Shown one piece after another: positions 17,018 to 26,042 of a stretch of 64,000 nucleotides of DNA. A program made the position numbers and the translations under genes. The stretch is from an uncultured Trichococcus sp. (GTDB lineage: Bacteria; Bacillota; Bacilli; Lactobacillales; Aerococcaceae). Position 1 is the first letter of the stretch, and each line of letters starts with the position of its first letter. Under the pieces are notes generated by a model that made no database searches, had not been told where the DNA came from, and saw only the letters and a list, made by a program, of their open reading frames with translations. The stretch is from positions 186,001 to 250,000 of the forward strand of contig NZ_OY764015.1 of NCBI RefSeq assembly GCF_963667775.1, in the 5' to 3' direction.

Positions 17018-20000
17018 ATGTCCGAAAGAATAGAAGGCCTCTCCATTGGGCTGGATCTTGACAGCGTACAAGTCGAGAGCGGCCTAAAGGACTTGAATAA
17101 AAAACTAGCCCTGGTCAATAGTGAGATGAAAGCAAATCTTTCCGCTTTTGACAAAGGCGATGCATCACTTAAAAAATATCAAACGCAACTGGACGGATTA
17201 AATAAGAAGCTGGAGATCCAAAAGACGAAGGTTGACAGCGCCCGCCAATCCTATGAGAAGATGGCGAAAGCACACGGAGAAGGATCAAAAGAAGCCGATG
17301 CCGCCGCTACTGCGTACAACAAGGAACTAGCCAGCCTGAATAATTTGGAGCGGTATATCGGCAGCGTAACGACTGAAATGAACAAATCCCAGTCAGCCTT
17401 TACGAAATATGGCAATCAGTTGACTGGTATATCTGAAAAGGCCGGAAAACTTGGTGATGGCTTGACTAAGACAGTGACTCCTGCAGTCCTGGCATTAGGT
17501 GCGGCTGCCATACTCAGTGCGAATAATGTTTCGGATGCGACAGCAAAGATACAGAATAATTTAGGCGGTACCGCTGAAGAAGCTGCAAAGGTGGCAGGTA
17601 TTGCGAACGATGTTTTCAAAGATGGTTGGGGAGAGTCGTTAGACGGTGTAGCAACGTCCATGCTTGAAGTGAAAGAGCAATTGACGGGCATTTCGGATGT
17701 AGATTTAGGAGCCATCACTAAGATGACGATCGCCCTGGAACAGTCACTCGGAATGGATCAGACCGAAAGCCTACGTGGTATTAATGCGTTGATGAAGACA
17801 TACGGAATGACCGCATATGAGGCGTTTGATTATATGGTAGCCGGGGCTCAGAAGGGTCTGAACAAGACCGACGAACTCGGTGATAACCTTGCCGAGTATG
17901 CGCCTTTATGGGAGCAAAACGGCTACTCAGCGCAGGAGATGTTTAACACGCTTCAGGCGGGTCTCGATGCCGGAGCCTATAACTTGGATAAGGTCAACGA
18001 TTTGGTGAAAGAGTTTGGGATTCGAGTAGGTGACGGGACAATCAAAACCGCTATCGAAGCGATGGGCGGCAGCTGGAAAGAAATCTATGATACATGGGAA
18101 GCTTCTGGCGAGTCGAACGATGAACTGTTCCGAAGAATGGCTCAGAACTTAGCCAGTATTCAAGATCCGCAAGAAAAGGCTCTTGCCTTAACGGAGATTT
18201 GGGGATCGCTAGGTGAGGATGCCGGATCTAAGGTTGTAGAAGCTTTGGGCAATGTGACAGAGCAATACGGAGAAGTAAACGGCGCTGCCCAAGACGTCAT
18301 CGATACTTTAGAGGAAACTCAGTCTCAGAAATTCCAAGCTATGTTTCGTGATATGACCGATACGCTCGTTCCGCTAGGAGACATCCTCTTGGAAATGGGC
18401 GAGGAAGCACTGCCAATCCTGGAAGATGCCGTAGATAACCTGACGGATGCCTGGAACGATTTGAGCCCGGATATGCAGGAGAACATTGTTCAGTGGGGAC
18501 TAGTAGCGGCTGCTGCAGGGCCGATTGTAAAAGTGTTCAGCGGTGTTACTGGCGGCCTAGGAGCGATGCTGAAGTTGCTTCCTGGTATTACAACAGGACT
18601 CGGAACCGCTGGGGTGGCAGGTGCTCTTGGTGGCGTCGCACCAGCTGCAACAGGAGCCGGAGGAGCTGCAGCACTCTTTACGAATCCTTGGATACTTGGC
18701 ATCGGTGCTGTATCTTTGGCAGCTGTTGGGGTAGGGACTGCGATTTATAACGAGATGCACAAAGAGGACAAGGCGCATGAAGAGGCGATCGATGCCACAA
18801 AGGGCAAGTACGAGGAATGGTATAACGCAGTTATTGATGGCGCCAAGCCTGTAGTAGAATCACAGCAACAGATTCAGGGCTCAGTGAAGAATACCGGTGA
18901 AACCTATGCGGAAGCAATTGAACGGATCAAGGGTCAAAACTCCGATGCCGTTACCGCTATGGAAGATGATTGGAACGGATATACTGAACTGATCGATGGT
19001 GTTAACGTCTATCATGAAGGTTTGGGAGAGAGTTTGAACGGTCTTAATTTGTCTGATGAGATGCTTTCGGATATCCAAAAGGGTTATGCGAACTACCGTC
19101 TGATCATCGATAACACGATGCAGGAAGTCATGCATACCTTCACCGAAGGCCAAATTGTAAGTGAAGAAGTTGCTATGGCTACGATTGCGGCAAACCAATC
19201 CGTAACAGAGGAAGTTATTGCTGGTTTCCAGGCCCAAAAAGATGCAGAACAAGCCAAACTTGACCACATGCTAGAAACCAGCGTAATCACGCAAGCAGAA
19301 TACGAAAAACGCGTCATGGACAATGGAATGCACTACTCTATGATGACTCAAATCACACAATCCGCAAACGATAATATCAACAACATCGTTGCTACTGCAG
19401 CACGTGAAAACCGCGAACTGACATCTGAAGAAGTGGTATCTATGATCGGTAGTTATGCCACTCTCGCATCGAACAGCGGAAAGAGCTTGTCTGATGTTGC
19501 CGGAGCCCAGGACTTCTTGTCAGCTAACATGAAGGGGATGGTTGATAATGTCAGCCTCAATGCTTTGGCGCAAGCTGGCATGATCTCGGAGAGTGCTGCT
19601 TCACAAGTCAGCTCCCTGGGAACGGTCCAGGATAAAGTAGGTGCGCTGCAGTGGGCAATTGATTACTACAACTTGACCGGTATTCCAGCTAAGACCATCA
19701 ATTTGGATGTCAGTCCTGCTTTGCAAAGAATTGCTGAAGTCCAGCAAGCTATAAATAACTTAAATGCAAGTCAAGTGTATGCAGATGCTGCCACAAACCG
19801 CGTATATACAACAGCGAGTGCAAGTGGCCAACAAGCTGTAGGTTATGCAACAGGTACAGACTCTCACGTCGGTGGTCCGGCTGTCCTTGGTGACGGCGGT
19901 CAAGAAGAGCCGTTTCTTACTCCTGGTGGATATTTTGGGATATCTCCCGCTACGGATACACTTTTCTCCAATCTCCCAAGAGGAACGCAGGTTTGGCCGA

Positions 20001-20284
20001 GTATCCAGGACTTTAAACTAGACATTCCGCATTTTGCTAAAGGAGTGGAAGGTAGCACAGAAGCACAAAGGCTGATAGCTAGATTCGGAAGATCCGAACC
20101 CCGGATTGCCCCTGTCGGAAATGTTGGTAATGGCAACTACGGCAATGGTACTGATGATGGCATTGATTACAACCGACTAGGAAGTGTAGTGGCAGATGCA
20201 GTCGTTAATGCCTTGGCGGCTTCTGATATCAAAGTCGAAATGGACAAACGCCAACTCGGCAGATTGGTCGGTGAACTAATTTGA
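17018..20284 (+). CDS. Tail tape measure protein
   Basis: 1088 residues, with AAAGGAGG before ATG. Sets tail length and takes part in DNA ejection. Residues about 15-140 are coiled coil; 'EKAGKLGDGLTKTVTPAVLALGAAAILSANNVSDATAKIQNNLGGTAEEAAKVAG' is the usual start of the tape-measure domain. Hydrophobic glycine/alanine-rich segments at about 490-580 (GLGTAGVAGALGGVAPAATG) could be membrane-active. There is no obvious lysozyme or peptidase domain. It overlaps the next gene by 4 bases. Confidence 0.95.
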   Translation: MSERIEGLSIGLDLDSVQVESGLKDLNKKLALVNSEMKANLSAFDKGDASLKKYQTQLDGLNKKLEIQKTKVDSARQSYEKMAKAHGEGSKEADAAATAYNKELASLNNLERYIGSVTTEMNKSQSAFTKYGNQLTGISEKAGKLGDGLTKTVTPAVLALGAAAILSANNVSDATAKIQNNLGGTAEEAAKVAGIANDVFKDGWGESLDGVATSMLEVKEQLTGISDVDLGAITKMTIALEQSLGMDQTESLRGINALMKTYGMTAYEAFDYMVAGAQKGLNKTDELGDNLAEYAPLWEQNGYSAQEMFNTLQAGLDAGAYNLDKVNDLVKEFGIRVGDGTIKTAIEAMGGSWKEIYDTWEASGESNDELFRRMAQNLASIQDPQEKALALTEIWGSLGEDAGSKVVEALGNVTEQYGEVNGAAQDVIDTLEETQSQKFQAMFRDMTDTLVPLGDILLEMGEEALPILEDAVDNLTDAWNDLSPDMQENIVQWGLVAAAAGPIVKVFSGVTGGLGAMLKLLPGITTGLGTAGVAGALGGVAPAATGAGGAAALFTNPWILGIGAVSLAAVGVGTAIYNEMHKEDKAHEEAIDATKGKYEEWYNAVIDGAKPVVESQQQIQGSVKNTGETYAEAIERIKGQNSDAVTAMEDDWNGYTELIDGVNVYHEGLGESLNGLNLSDEMLSDIQKGYANYRLIIDNTMQEVMHTFTEGQIVSEEVAMATIAANQSVTEEVIAGFQAQKDAEQAKLDHMLETSVITQAEYEKRVMDNGMHYSMMTQITQSANDNINNIVATAARENRELTSEEVVSMIGSYATLASNSGKSLSDVAGAQDFLSANMKGMVDNVSLNALAQAGMISESAASQVSSLGTVQDKVGALQWAIDYYNLTGIPAKTINLDVSPALQRIAEVQQAINNLNASQVYADAATNRVYTTASASGQQAVGYATGTDSHVGGPAVLGDGGQEEPFLTPGGYFGISPATDTLFSNLPRGTQVWPSIQDFKLDIPHFAKGVEGSTEAQRLIARFGRSEPRIAPVGNVGNGNYGNGTDDGIDYNRLGSVVADAVVNALAASDIKVEMDKRQLGRLVGELI

Positions 20285-21117
20285 AAAGATCAATTAAATA
20301 TATCGGTTTAGGCGGCGAATTGGATATGTCCAGTTCGTCCATTTTTTACGCCGAACACGATTTTTTTACCAGGAAATACAAATACTCAATTTCTCAGCTG
20401 TTAAACGGCAGAGGCGGGAAATTGGGAAGATTTTATCGCGACGCCACGGAATACAGCCTTATGTTAAATGTGATTGGAAAAACGGAAGAACAGGCGCATG
20501 AATTGCTAAACGGAATGACCAATGTGTTCGAGCGCGATGTATTCGCGCAAACGCCTGGTAAATTGTATGTCAATGACGAATATATCAAGTGCTATGTCGT
20601 ATCAAGCGTCGCTACAGAAAGATTATATTCGGGAACCATGTATATCGTCGCGCTTGCAATTTTTGCTGAACAGCCTATTTGGGTTACCGAAGAGCGCCAT
20701 GACTTTTTGACATTCGTGGATGGCAGCGAAACAGGATTCAAGTTACCTACTGCGTTTCCTTTTGGCTTCACGGCCGACAAAGGGAATCGCCAGCTGCTTG
20801 TCGCCCATTACACATCATGCCCGATGCAGATAGCGATATTCGGACCCTGTTCGGATCCTGAATTCATTGTTGGAGAACGCACCTATCGAGTGAACGGAAC
20901 TTTACTCGCCGGAGAAAGATATGTAGTTGATCAGCGCGACAAGACTGTCGTGAAGGTTACGAACAGTGGCGAAATCGTGAACGCTTTTAACATGCGGAAT
21001 AAAGCCGAATCCGTGTTCGAACCGATTCAGCCAGGCGAAAATATCGTTTCGTACAATGGGGATTTTCCAGTTGAAATAACGATATTTTACGAAAGGAGTG
21101 AACCGCAATGGAGATAA
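20281..21117 (+). CDS. Distal tail protein (Dit)
   Basis: 278 residues, TTG start overlapping the tape-measure stop. Residues 1-130 show the Dit/Sipho_tail N-domain pattern ('GELDMSSSSIFYAEHDFFTRKYKYSISQLLNGRGGKLG'), and the C-terminal half is a galectin-like beta domain ('YRVNGTLLAGERYVVDQRDKTVVKV'). Dit forms the hexameric hub linking the tail tube to the baseplate. It overlaps the next gene by 10 bases. Confidence 0.85.
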   Translation: MKRSIKYIGLGGELDMSSSSIFYAEHDFFTRKYKYSISQLLNGRGGKLGRFYRDATEYSLMLNVIGKTEEQAHELLNGMTNVFERDVFAQTPGKLYVNDEYIKCYVVSSVATERLYSGTMYIVALAIFAEQPIWVTEERHDFLTFVDGSETGFKLPTAFPFGFTADKGNRQLLVAHYTSCPMQIAIFGPCSDPEFIVGERTYRVNGTLLAGERYVVDQRDKTVVKVTNSGEIVNAFNMRNKAESVFEPIQPGENIVSYNGDFPVEITIFYERSEPQWR

Positions 21118-22088
21118 TCCACGCGAACGAGAACCTGGAAGAGATCCAGATGCTAACGCAATTTAACCAATACGAAGCGATCAGCGGGCTGGGATCTGCC
21201 TATAGTGATAATGATTTTGAATTACAAATAACAGAAGCTGAATTTATCGCTTTAGGCATCGGCATGAATCATCACTTGTATCAATTGGACAGCGAGTGGG
21301 GAGGGCGGATTGAGAACGTGGAGCATGTCGGGGCCACTGTCAAATCCAGCGGGCCTACTTGGCGCGGCATGTTGGCCAGAAAAATCATCTCCCCACCTGC
21401 CGGACAAGCCTATCGGACGATCACGACGATGGAAGCCAATCAAGCCATCGCAGCGCTTGTCGGTTCCTCGCTGGGATCGTTATTTACAGTGAGCACAGCT
21501 AATTCAGGGGTCACGGTTAGCGGCTCATTCCGTTACACGAACCTGTTGGGGGCAATCCACTCGATGCTGCAGCAATACGGAGCGAGGTTGGCGGTGGTTT
21601 TTAACGGTACAAATGTTGTGTTGTCGGCGATTCCGGTGATAGATTACACGGATATCGAAATTTCGAGCGAATACAATATGCCGATCGAGTCCGGATTTTT
21701 GCAGGGCGAAGCCTACAACCATATCATCGCCCTTGGACAAGGAGAGTTGGAAGAGCGTCAAACAATCGAATTGTGGCGTCTTGATAACGGCGAAATCACC
21801 AGCGTAGCGCAAGCGAATAACGAAAACGATAAGCAAACGGTGCTTGATTATCCAAACGTCGAATCGCTCGAAGAATTGACCAACAAGGCGGTTGAAAAAT
21901 TAATCGAACACGCTCCGGAACAATCAATCAAGATAGATTTGAATGATACTTCGATTAATTTCGAATTAGGCGATGTCGTTGGCGGCGCTGATGCGATAAC
22001 GGCTTTAAAAATCAGGAAGCCGATTACGCAGAAAATATTAAAAGTAGATGGGGACGGAAAGAAAATAAACTACAAAGCGGGTGATTAA
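21108..22088 (+). CDS. Baseplate hub / tail protein (Gp37-like, Tal position)
   Basis: 326 residues. 'DSEWGGRIENVEHVGATVKSSGPTWRGMLARKII' matches the N-terminal signature of siphovirus Gp37-like hub proteins ('G.V......i.G.t...ll..R'). 'ELTNKAVEKLIEHAPEQSIKIDL' and 'FELGDVVGG' follow the hub fold of gp27/VgrG-like proteins. No lytic domain is visible at the C-terminus, so it is a hub without tail lysin. Confidence 0.75.
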   Translation: MEIIHANENLEEIQMLTQFNQYEAISGLGSAYSDNDFELQITEAEFIALGIGMNHHLYQLDSEWGGRIENVEHVGATVKSSGPTWRGMLARKIISPPAGQAYRTITTMEANQAIAALVGSSLGSLFTVSTANSGVTVSGSFRYTNLLGAIHSMLQQYGARLAVVFNGTNVVLSAIPVIDYTDIEISSEYNMPIESGFLQGEAYNHIIALGQGELEERQTIELWRLDNGEITSVAQANNENDKQTVLDYPNVESLEELTNKAVEKLIEHAPEQSIKIDLNDTSINFELGDVVGGADAITALKIRKPITQKILKVDGDGKKINYKAGD

Positions 22089-22090
22089 AT

Positions 22091-22942
22091 TTGGGTCAAA
22101 AAGGGATTATTAAAAATACGGCGACTGCCGAGATATCGGCAGAGCATTTCGCGGCAGTCTTTCACGCGATCGCTGGTAAGTCTGGTATTGTAAAAGGATT
22201 TAATGACTTAGCGTGCACGAAAATCAGCGACAATAGCGTGCAGCTTGCCAGCGGAGTGTACTCATTGAAAGGCTTTATGCTACACGTCGAACCGGGAACT
22301 ACCATCAACCTCACGATCGACAGTGGGACGGCTGGTCAAAACCGCAATGATTTAGTGGCGGCCGAACTGATTAAAAACGGCGGCGGATCCGGCATAGACA
22401 CGTTGCAATTTAAAATTATCAAGGGCACATCCACAAGCGGAACGGCGGTTGATCCGACACTCATGCAGCAAGATGTGAATGCTGCAGGTGTCACAAGACA
22501 AGAAGGCTTATACCGCGTGAAGTTGGCTGGCGTGACGATCACCACAATCGAGCGAGTTGCAGATGTGATAAACAATTTTGATTCGTTGGACGCGCGAATC
22601 ATCGTTGAATCGAGCGGCAATGAAACGGACGGGTATTATACAAAGTATGGTAACGGAGATGTTGAGTTCTATGGGTTGATTCCGTTATCCGGAACTTTCG
22701 GGACCGGTAGCGCAGCGTCTTTTACGAAAAACTTGCCGGTTACTTGCTTGCACCCACTTAAAGGAGTCGTGTTAACGGCATCCATGTACGATGGGGTCGG
22801 CGGGTTTCAGGATTATCGGGCGAGCGCTCACTTAAATGGAACGAACACAAATAACTTTTTTGGTCATGCTTTTGTCGAGTATGCATCGAGTCCTCAAAAT
22901 TATATCGGCATACACTATAACGCCAAAGGAAGATGGAAATAG
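22091..22942 (+). CDS. Baseplate or tail-spike protein, unknown
   Basis: 283 residues, TTG start 2 bases after the previous stop. 'TAEISAEHFAAVFHAIAGKSGIVKGFNDLACTKISDNSVQLASGVYSLKGFMLHV' is a common N-terminal attachment module in Firmicute phage baseplate proteins. The C-terminal 90 residues are beta-rich and aromatic, and could contact the host surface. No enzyme motif seen. Confidence 0.6.
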   Translation: MGQKGIIKNTATAEISAEHFAAVFHAIAGKSGIVKGFNDLACTKISDNSVQLASGVYSLKGFMLHVEPGTTINLTIDSGTAGQNRNDLVAAELIKNGGGSGIDTLQFKIIKGTSTSGTAVDPTLMQQDVNAAGVTRQEGLYRVKLAGVTITTIERVADVINNFDSLDARIIVESSGNETDGYYTKYGNGDVEFYGLIPLSGTFGTGSAASFTKNLPVTCLHPLKGVVLTASMYDGVGGFQDYRASAHLNGTNTNNFFGHAFVEYASSPQNYIGIHYNAKGRWK

Positions 22943-22954
22943 GGAGGTGAGAAA

Positions 22955-24268
22955 GTGGGATTTAAAAACGTAAACTTTACTGTAGCCATGTACGGAACGG
23001 AAGCAATCAGCCAATCCGCTTACCAAGTCGTTTACACCGGTGATGAATCCAGTGTACGGATCAATTTTGCCGTGATGGATGAACCGGATTTAGCCGATGT
23101 GACGGCCACTGTGCATCTGTACTTTGCGGATAGCCATCACATTGAAAGGTCTTTGACGTTGGAGGAATTGGTGTTTAGCTATACGCTTGAGGGGTCGGAA
23201 AACGATCATGCCGGAGTCGTGCGGGCTGATATTTTTATTAAAAAAGGCGGAGCGACATACGCCAAGGCCGGCTATAAATTTAAAATCAACACCTCCTTGG
23301 AAGCGAGTCCTCCACTTGTAGAGATCGCGGTGCAAACGCTGGACACGCTCGTGGAAGGTACGGAAGAGTGGCTATTGCAGGCGCAAATAGATTTTGGCGT
23401 AGCCCAGGGCCAACGCGCTGCGGAATGGGTCGCGGACAACGATACCCGCGCAGATGAATTTAAGGCGGCTCAAACCGACCGGACAGCTGCATTTAACGCG
23501 AGCGAGGCGGATAGAACGGCGGCCTTCGATGCATCCGAAACCGGCCGAAGCAATACCTTTACCGTGAATGAAAACGCCCGCGAAGCGGCTGCAGAGAGCA
23601 GAGAAGCTGCGCGAGGTGAAAGCTTTGAATTAAGCGAATACGAAAGAACTACAACCTTCGGGGAATCCGAAGCGGGCCGATCAACAACCTTCAACGCATC
23701 CGAGGCTAGCAGAACGATTGCTTTTAATCTCGCAGAAGAAGCGAGGTCGGAAGGCTACGCTAATGATCATAATCGTGCTGGCACAGACCACACTATCGCA
23801 ATAAGCGACCACAACACGGCAGTAGCAGACCACGATGCATTTGATGAGTCTCAGGCTCAAAGGGCGGAAGATTTTAACGCAGCACAGACAGGTCGTGCTG
23901 ATACGTTCGCTGCCTCAGAAGCGGGTAGAACCACAATCTTCAATGCCGCAGAAGAGGCAAGAGCGACAGGCTATACAGCAGATCATTCTCGTGCCGGTAC
24001 TGACCATACTACGGCTGTTAATGATCATACGTTAGCTGGCACAGACCGCACAAAGGCGGCGGAAGACCGAACGGCTGCAGCAAGCGATAGAACGCTGGCT
24101 GGAAATGACCGCACACGTGCAGAGGCGGATCATACGCGTGCAGAAGACGATCATGTGCTATTCGCGGACATGCAGATCACGCATGACTTGGACACCGGGA
24201 AAAATTATAAAACAAACCTGGAGATATATAATGGGCAGCCACGTTTGAAATTGGAGGAGATTGTATGA
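22955..24268 (+). CDS. BppU-like baseplate upper protein with long repeat region
   Basis: 437 residues, GTG start with GGGAGGTGAG upstream. Residues 1-130 resemble the BppU N-terminal domain that anchors to Dit. Residues about 165-400 are a degenerate heptad/11-mer repeat rich in A, D, R, T and E (units such as FNASEADRTAAF, AGTDHTTAV, AGNDRTRAEADHT), likely a long trimeric coiled-coil stalk. It overlaps the DGR variable protein by 4 bases, so the stalk probably carries the variable adhesin. Confidence 0.75.
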   Translation: MGFKNVNFTVAMYGTEAISQSAYQVVYTGDESSVRINFAVMDEPDLADVTATVHLYFADSHHIERSLTLEELVFSYTLEGSENDHAGVVRADIFIKKGGATYAKAGYKFKINTSLEASPPLVEIAVQTLDTLVEGTEEWLLQAQIDFGVAQGQRAAEWVADNDTRADEFKAAQTDRTAAFNASEADRTAAFDASETGRSNTFTVNENAREAAAESREAARGESFELSEYERTTTFGESEAGRSTTFNASEASRTIAFNLAEEARSEGYANDHNRAGTDHTIAISDHNTAVADHDAFDESQAQRAEDFNAAQTGRADTFAASEAGRTTIFNAAEEARATGYTADHSRAGTDHTTAVNDHTLAGTDRTKAAEDRTAAASDRTLAGNDRTRAEADHTRAEDDHVLFADMQITHDLDTGKNYKTNLEIYNGQPRLKLEEIV

Positions 24269-25386
24269 CAGAATTTTTGAATTTGCCAACAGGCGAAGAT
24301 ATGCGTCGGGTCGCGGATGCGGTCGAGAGGATAGCCTCGAGCGAACTCGGCAAAGTGACGGACTACACCAATGCGCCGGGCGCGAAAGTGCTAGTTGCGG
24401 GAACGCGCGATAATGGATTTTATGGATTTGTGCAACCGGACGAAATGGGATTGATTGCCGCGAATCCGGCAGGTAAACAGGATGTGTCAGCCTCTAATTT
24501 AGCCTTAGCAATCGGGTTGGCAGGAGGGTCCCCGATAAACGAAGACTCCGCTTGGATGAAATTTTCACGAAAGGGCGAAATCTACCTGGTTCCCGTCAAA
24601 CCACTCCGCCACTCGGTCACTTGGAACCAAATCTATAACCAAGGAGCTGTTTATGGCGATGGAACTGTCGGAGTCACGCCTCCAAACGGACGCGCAGGCG
24701 CCAAGCTTGCGGTTGACGGCACAACAAACAGTTTCACGATCATCCCATCTGCTGCTGATCAAGGATTTCTTGTTTCGGGAGGCGCTCTCGGCATAGTTGG
24801 AAATACGATTGTTTCGAGATGGTTTGCTAATGCAGCGAATAATGGGGAGTTTGTCATTAGTGCAATCACAGACACGGCTATTACAGTAACAGGTGGAACG
24901 CTCGTGACCGAATCAGGAGCGGCCAAGGCTTCGATTTACGAAAAAACAAAAGCGGTAACTCAAAATCGGGATGTCGTTATTGGCGGCAATCGTTATCGCC
25001 TGCAACTCTTAAAGGGGTCTGCGCAGGATCCGTTGAACAGCTACGCAGATGCCGATAGAGATATGGTGGGGCCTAACTCAGAATGGAACAGCCTCATGCT
25101 CCCGTTGCACGAAAAAGCAAAACTCGGAAACTTTGCATATAACGCCTACGCTAAAAACGCTGAAAACCCTGTTGCGGATTGGGGTATTGGTTTGACGGAC
25201 GCGGATCTTGTCACGCACTATCTGCTAGGTACCGGGAGCTATAGTTGGTGTCAAGAGACATCAGATGTCGATTCGTTCCGCCGCGTCCTTCGCGGGATCT
25301 ACGGTGTGTCGATCGCGTACCACAACGTTTCGTGGTATGTGGCTTCGGGTTACGGCTGGCGCCCCGCCTTGCGTCTGCTCTCTTAA
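24265..25386 (+). CDS. DGR-diversified phage adhesin (variable protein)
   Basis: 373 residues. The N-terminal 45 residues probably attach it to the baseplate. The middle includes repeated beta stretches ('VKPLRHSVTWNQIYNQGAVYGDGTVGVTPPNGR', 'FTIIPSAADQGFLVSG'). The C-terminal domain from about residue 285 has the C-type-lectin-like layout of DGR target proteins. The variable repeat covers residues 339-369 and ends with GYGWRPAL. Variable positions compared with the template are 342, 345, 346, 350, 352, 355, 358, 360 and 362. This is most likely the receptor-binding protein, whose host range is diversified by the downstream retroelement. Confidence 0.88.
   Translation: MTEFLNLPTGEDMRRVADAVERIASSELGKVTDYTNAPGAKVLVAGTRDNGFYGFVQPDEMGLIAANPAGKQDVSASNLALAIGLAGGSPINEDSAWMKFSRKGEIYLVPVKPLRHSVTWNQIYNQGAVYGDGTVGVTPPNGRAGAKLAVDGTTNSFTIIPSAADQGFLVSGGALGIVGNTIVSRWFANAANNGEFVISAITDTAITVTGGTLVTESGAAKASIYEKTKAVTQNRDVVIGGNRYRLQLLKGSAQDPLNSYADADRDMVGPNSEWNSLMLPLHEKAKLGNFAYNAYAKNAENPVADWGIGLTDADLVTHYLLGTGSYSWCQETSDVDSFRRVLRGIYGVSIAYHNVSWYVASGYGWRPALRLLS
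25279..25369 (+). repeat. DGR variable repeat (VR)
   Basis: Aligned without gaps to the template repeat 528 bases downstream (25807-25897). Of 91 positions, 79 are identical and 12 differ (25288, 25298, 25300, 25313, 25318, 25327, 25328, 25336, 25342, 25343, 25348, 25349). Every difference is at a template adenine. The last 20 bases, from about 25350, are identical and GC-rich, and fit the initiation-of-mutagenic-homology segment. Confidence 0.95.
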
Positions 25387-25414
25387 GGGCCGGAACGCAG
25401 GTGCAGGCCATTAA
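25383..25414 (+). promoter_or_regulatory. Hairpin just after VR, containing the stop codon
   Basis: TTAAGGGCC (25383-25391) pairs with GGCCATTAA (25406-25414): 8 of 9 pairs, one G/A mismatch, 14-base loop. It starts inside the stop codon of the variable protein, 14 bases after the end of VR. In the Bordetella phage BPP-1 DGR, a hairpin or cruciform at this place promotes target recognition. The same role here is inference. Confidence 0.5.
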
Positions 25415-25431
25415 ATTAAACGGAGGCGAAC

Positions 25432-25779
25432 ATGGAATATAAATCAGGAGAAGGGTTATTGGTTTCGAAAAAATCAGAAGCCCTTTTGAATCGCATTTAT
25501 CCGGCTTTAGTCAATTTTCCGAAGTCCGAAAAATTTGCTTTATGCCAAGAAATAAAAAATCACTTCTACTCTTTAATCAGCAACATTGAGATGGCCAACA
25601 GCGTTAAATCTAAACGCAAAGCGTACGCCCAAGAGGCGGACGGGCATTTGCAGACATTAAAAATCTTGTTTCGATTGTCAAATAACCGCCGTTATATCAG
25701 TGTTGGTTTTTACAGAGAAATCGATATCCGATTAACGGAGATAAACAAACTGCTGTCCGGATTCATCCGTTCGGCATAA
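25432..25779 (+). CDS. avd: Accessory variability determinant (Avd) of the DGR
   Basis: 115 residues, GGAGG 7 bases before ATG. It is basic and all-helical, with four predicted helices ('SEALLNRIYPALVNFPKSEKFALCQEIKNHFYSLISNIEMAN', 'AQEADGHLQTLKILFRLSNN', 'SVGFYREIDIRLTEINKLLSGFI'), as expected for the four-helix-bundle Avd that forms a pentamer, binds the DGR RNA and partners the reverse transcriptase. Its place between the variable gene and the template repeat is the classical Avd position. Confidence 0.9.
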   Translation: MEYKSGEGLLVSKKSEALLNRIYPALVNFPKSEKFALCQEIKNHFYSLISNIEMANSVKSKRKAYAQEADGHLQTLKILFRLSNNRRYISVGFYREIDIRLTEINKLLSGFIRSA

Positions 25780-25806
25780 TAATGTTTGAGGACAAAACTG
25801 GATAGG

Positions 25807-25897
25807 CGCCGCGTCATTCGCGGGAACAACGGTGTGTCGAACGCGAACCACAACAATTCGTGGAATGTGAATTCGAATTACGGCTGGCGCCCCGCCT
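25807..25897 (+). repeat. DGR template repeat (TR)
   Basis: Non-coding copy of VR between avd and the reverse transcriptase. It contains 21 adenines, 12 of which are changed in VR; none of its 70 non-adenine positions is changed. Read in the VR frame it encodes nine Asn (AAC/AAT) codons, the codons whose adenine randomisation gives the widest amino-acid choice without stops. Immediately downstream the sequences diverge. Confidence 0.95.
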
Positions 25898-25921
25898 CGC
25901 AATAATCTTTCGTCTTTTGGA

Positions 25922-25945
25922 TTGTCACGATTACGGTTGTGACAA
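25922..25945 (+). ncRNA. Hairpin in the DGR RNA spacer downstream of TR
   Basis: TTGTCAC (25922-25928) and GTGACAA (25939-25945) form a perfect 7-bp stem with a 10-base loop in the 145-base non-coding spacer between TR and the reverse transcriptase start. In studied DGRs this spacer folds, binds Avd and primes cDNA synthesis. The hairpin is seen; its function is inferred. Confidence 0.5.
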
Positions 25946-26042
25946 CATGACTTGTTTCCTTGCAAGGGAGTTTTGTTCTCTCGGTATAAAGTCCGTAAAC
26001 ACATTAACATCGGCACGTTTCCGAGCCAGAAAGGACGCATTC

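Noticed and set aside
16430..20350. Identical 16-mer TCGTCCATTTTTTACG at 16430 and 20335
   Set aside because: One exact 16-base match in 64 kb is near chance expectation, includes a T-run, and the flanks are unrelated.
25860..26042. N-terminal extension of the reverse transcriptase through the template repeat
   Set aside because: Translates TR and its structured spacer; a better ribosome site and a family-like start exist at GTG 26043.
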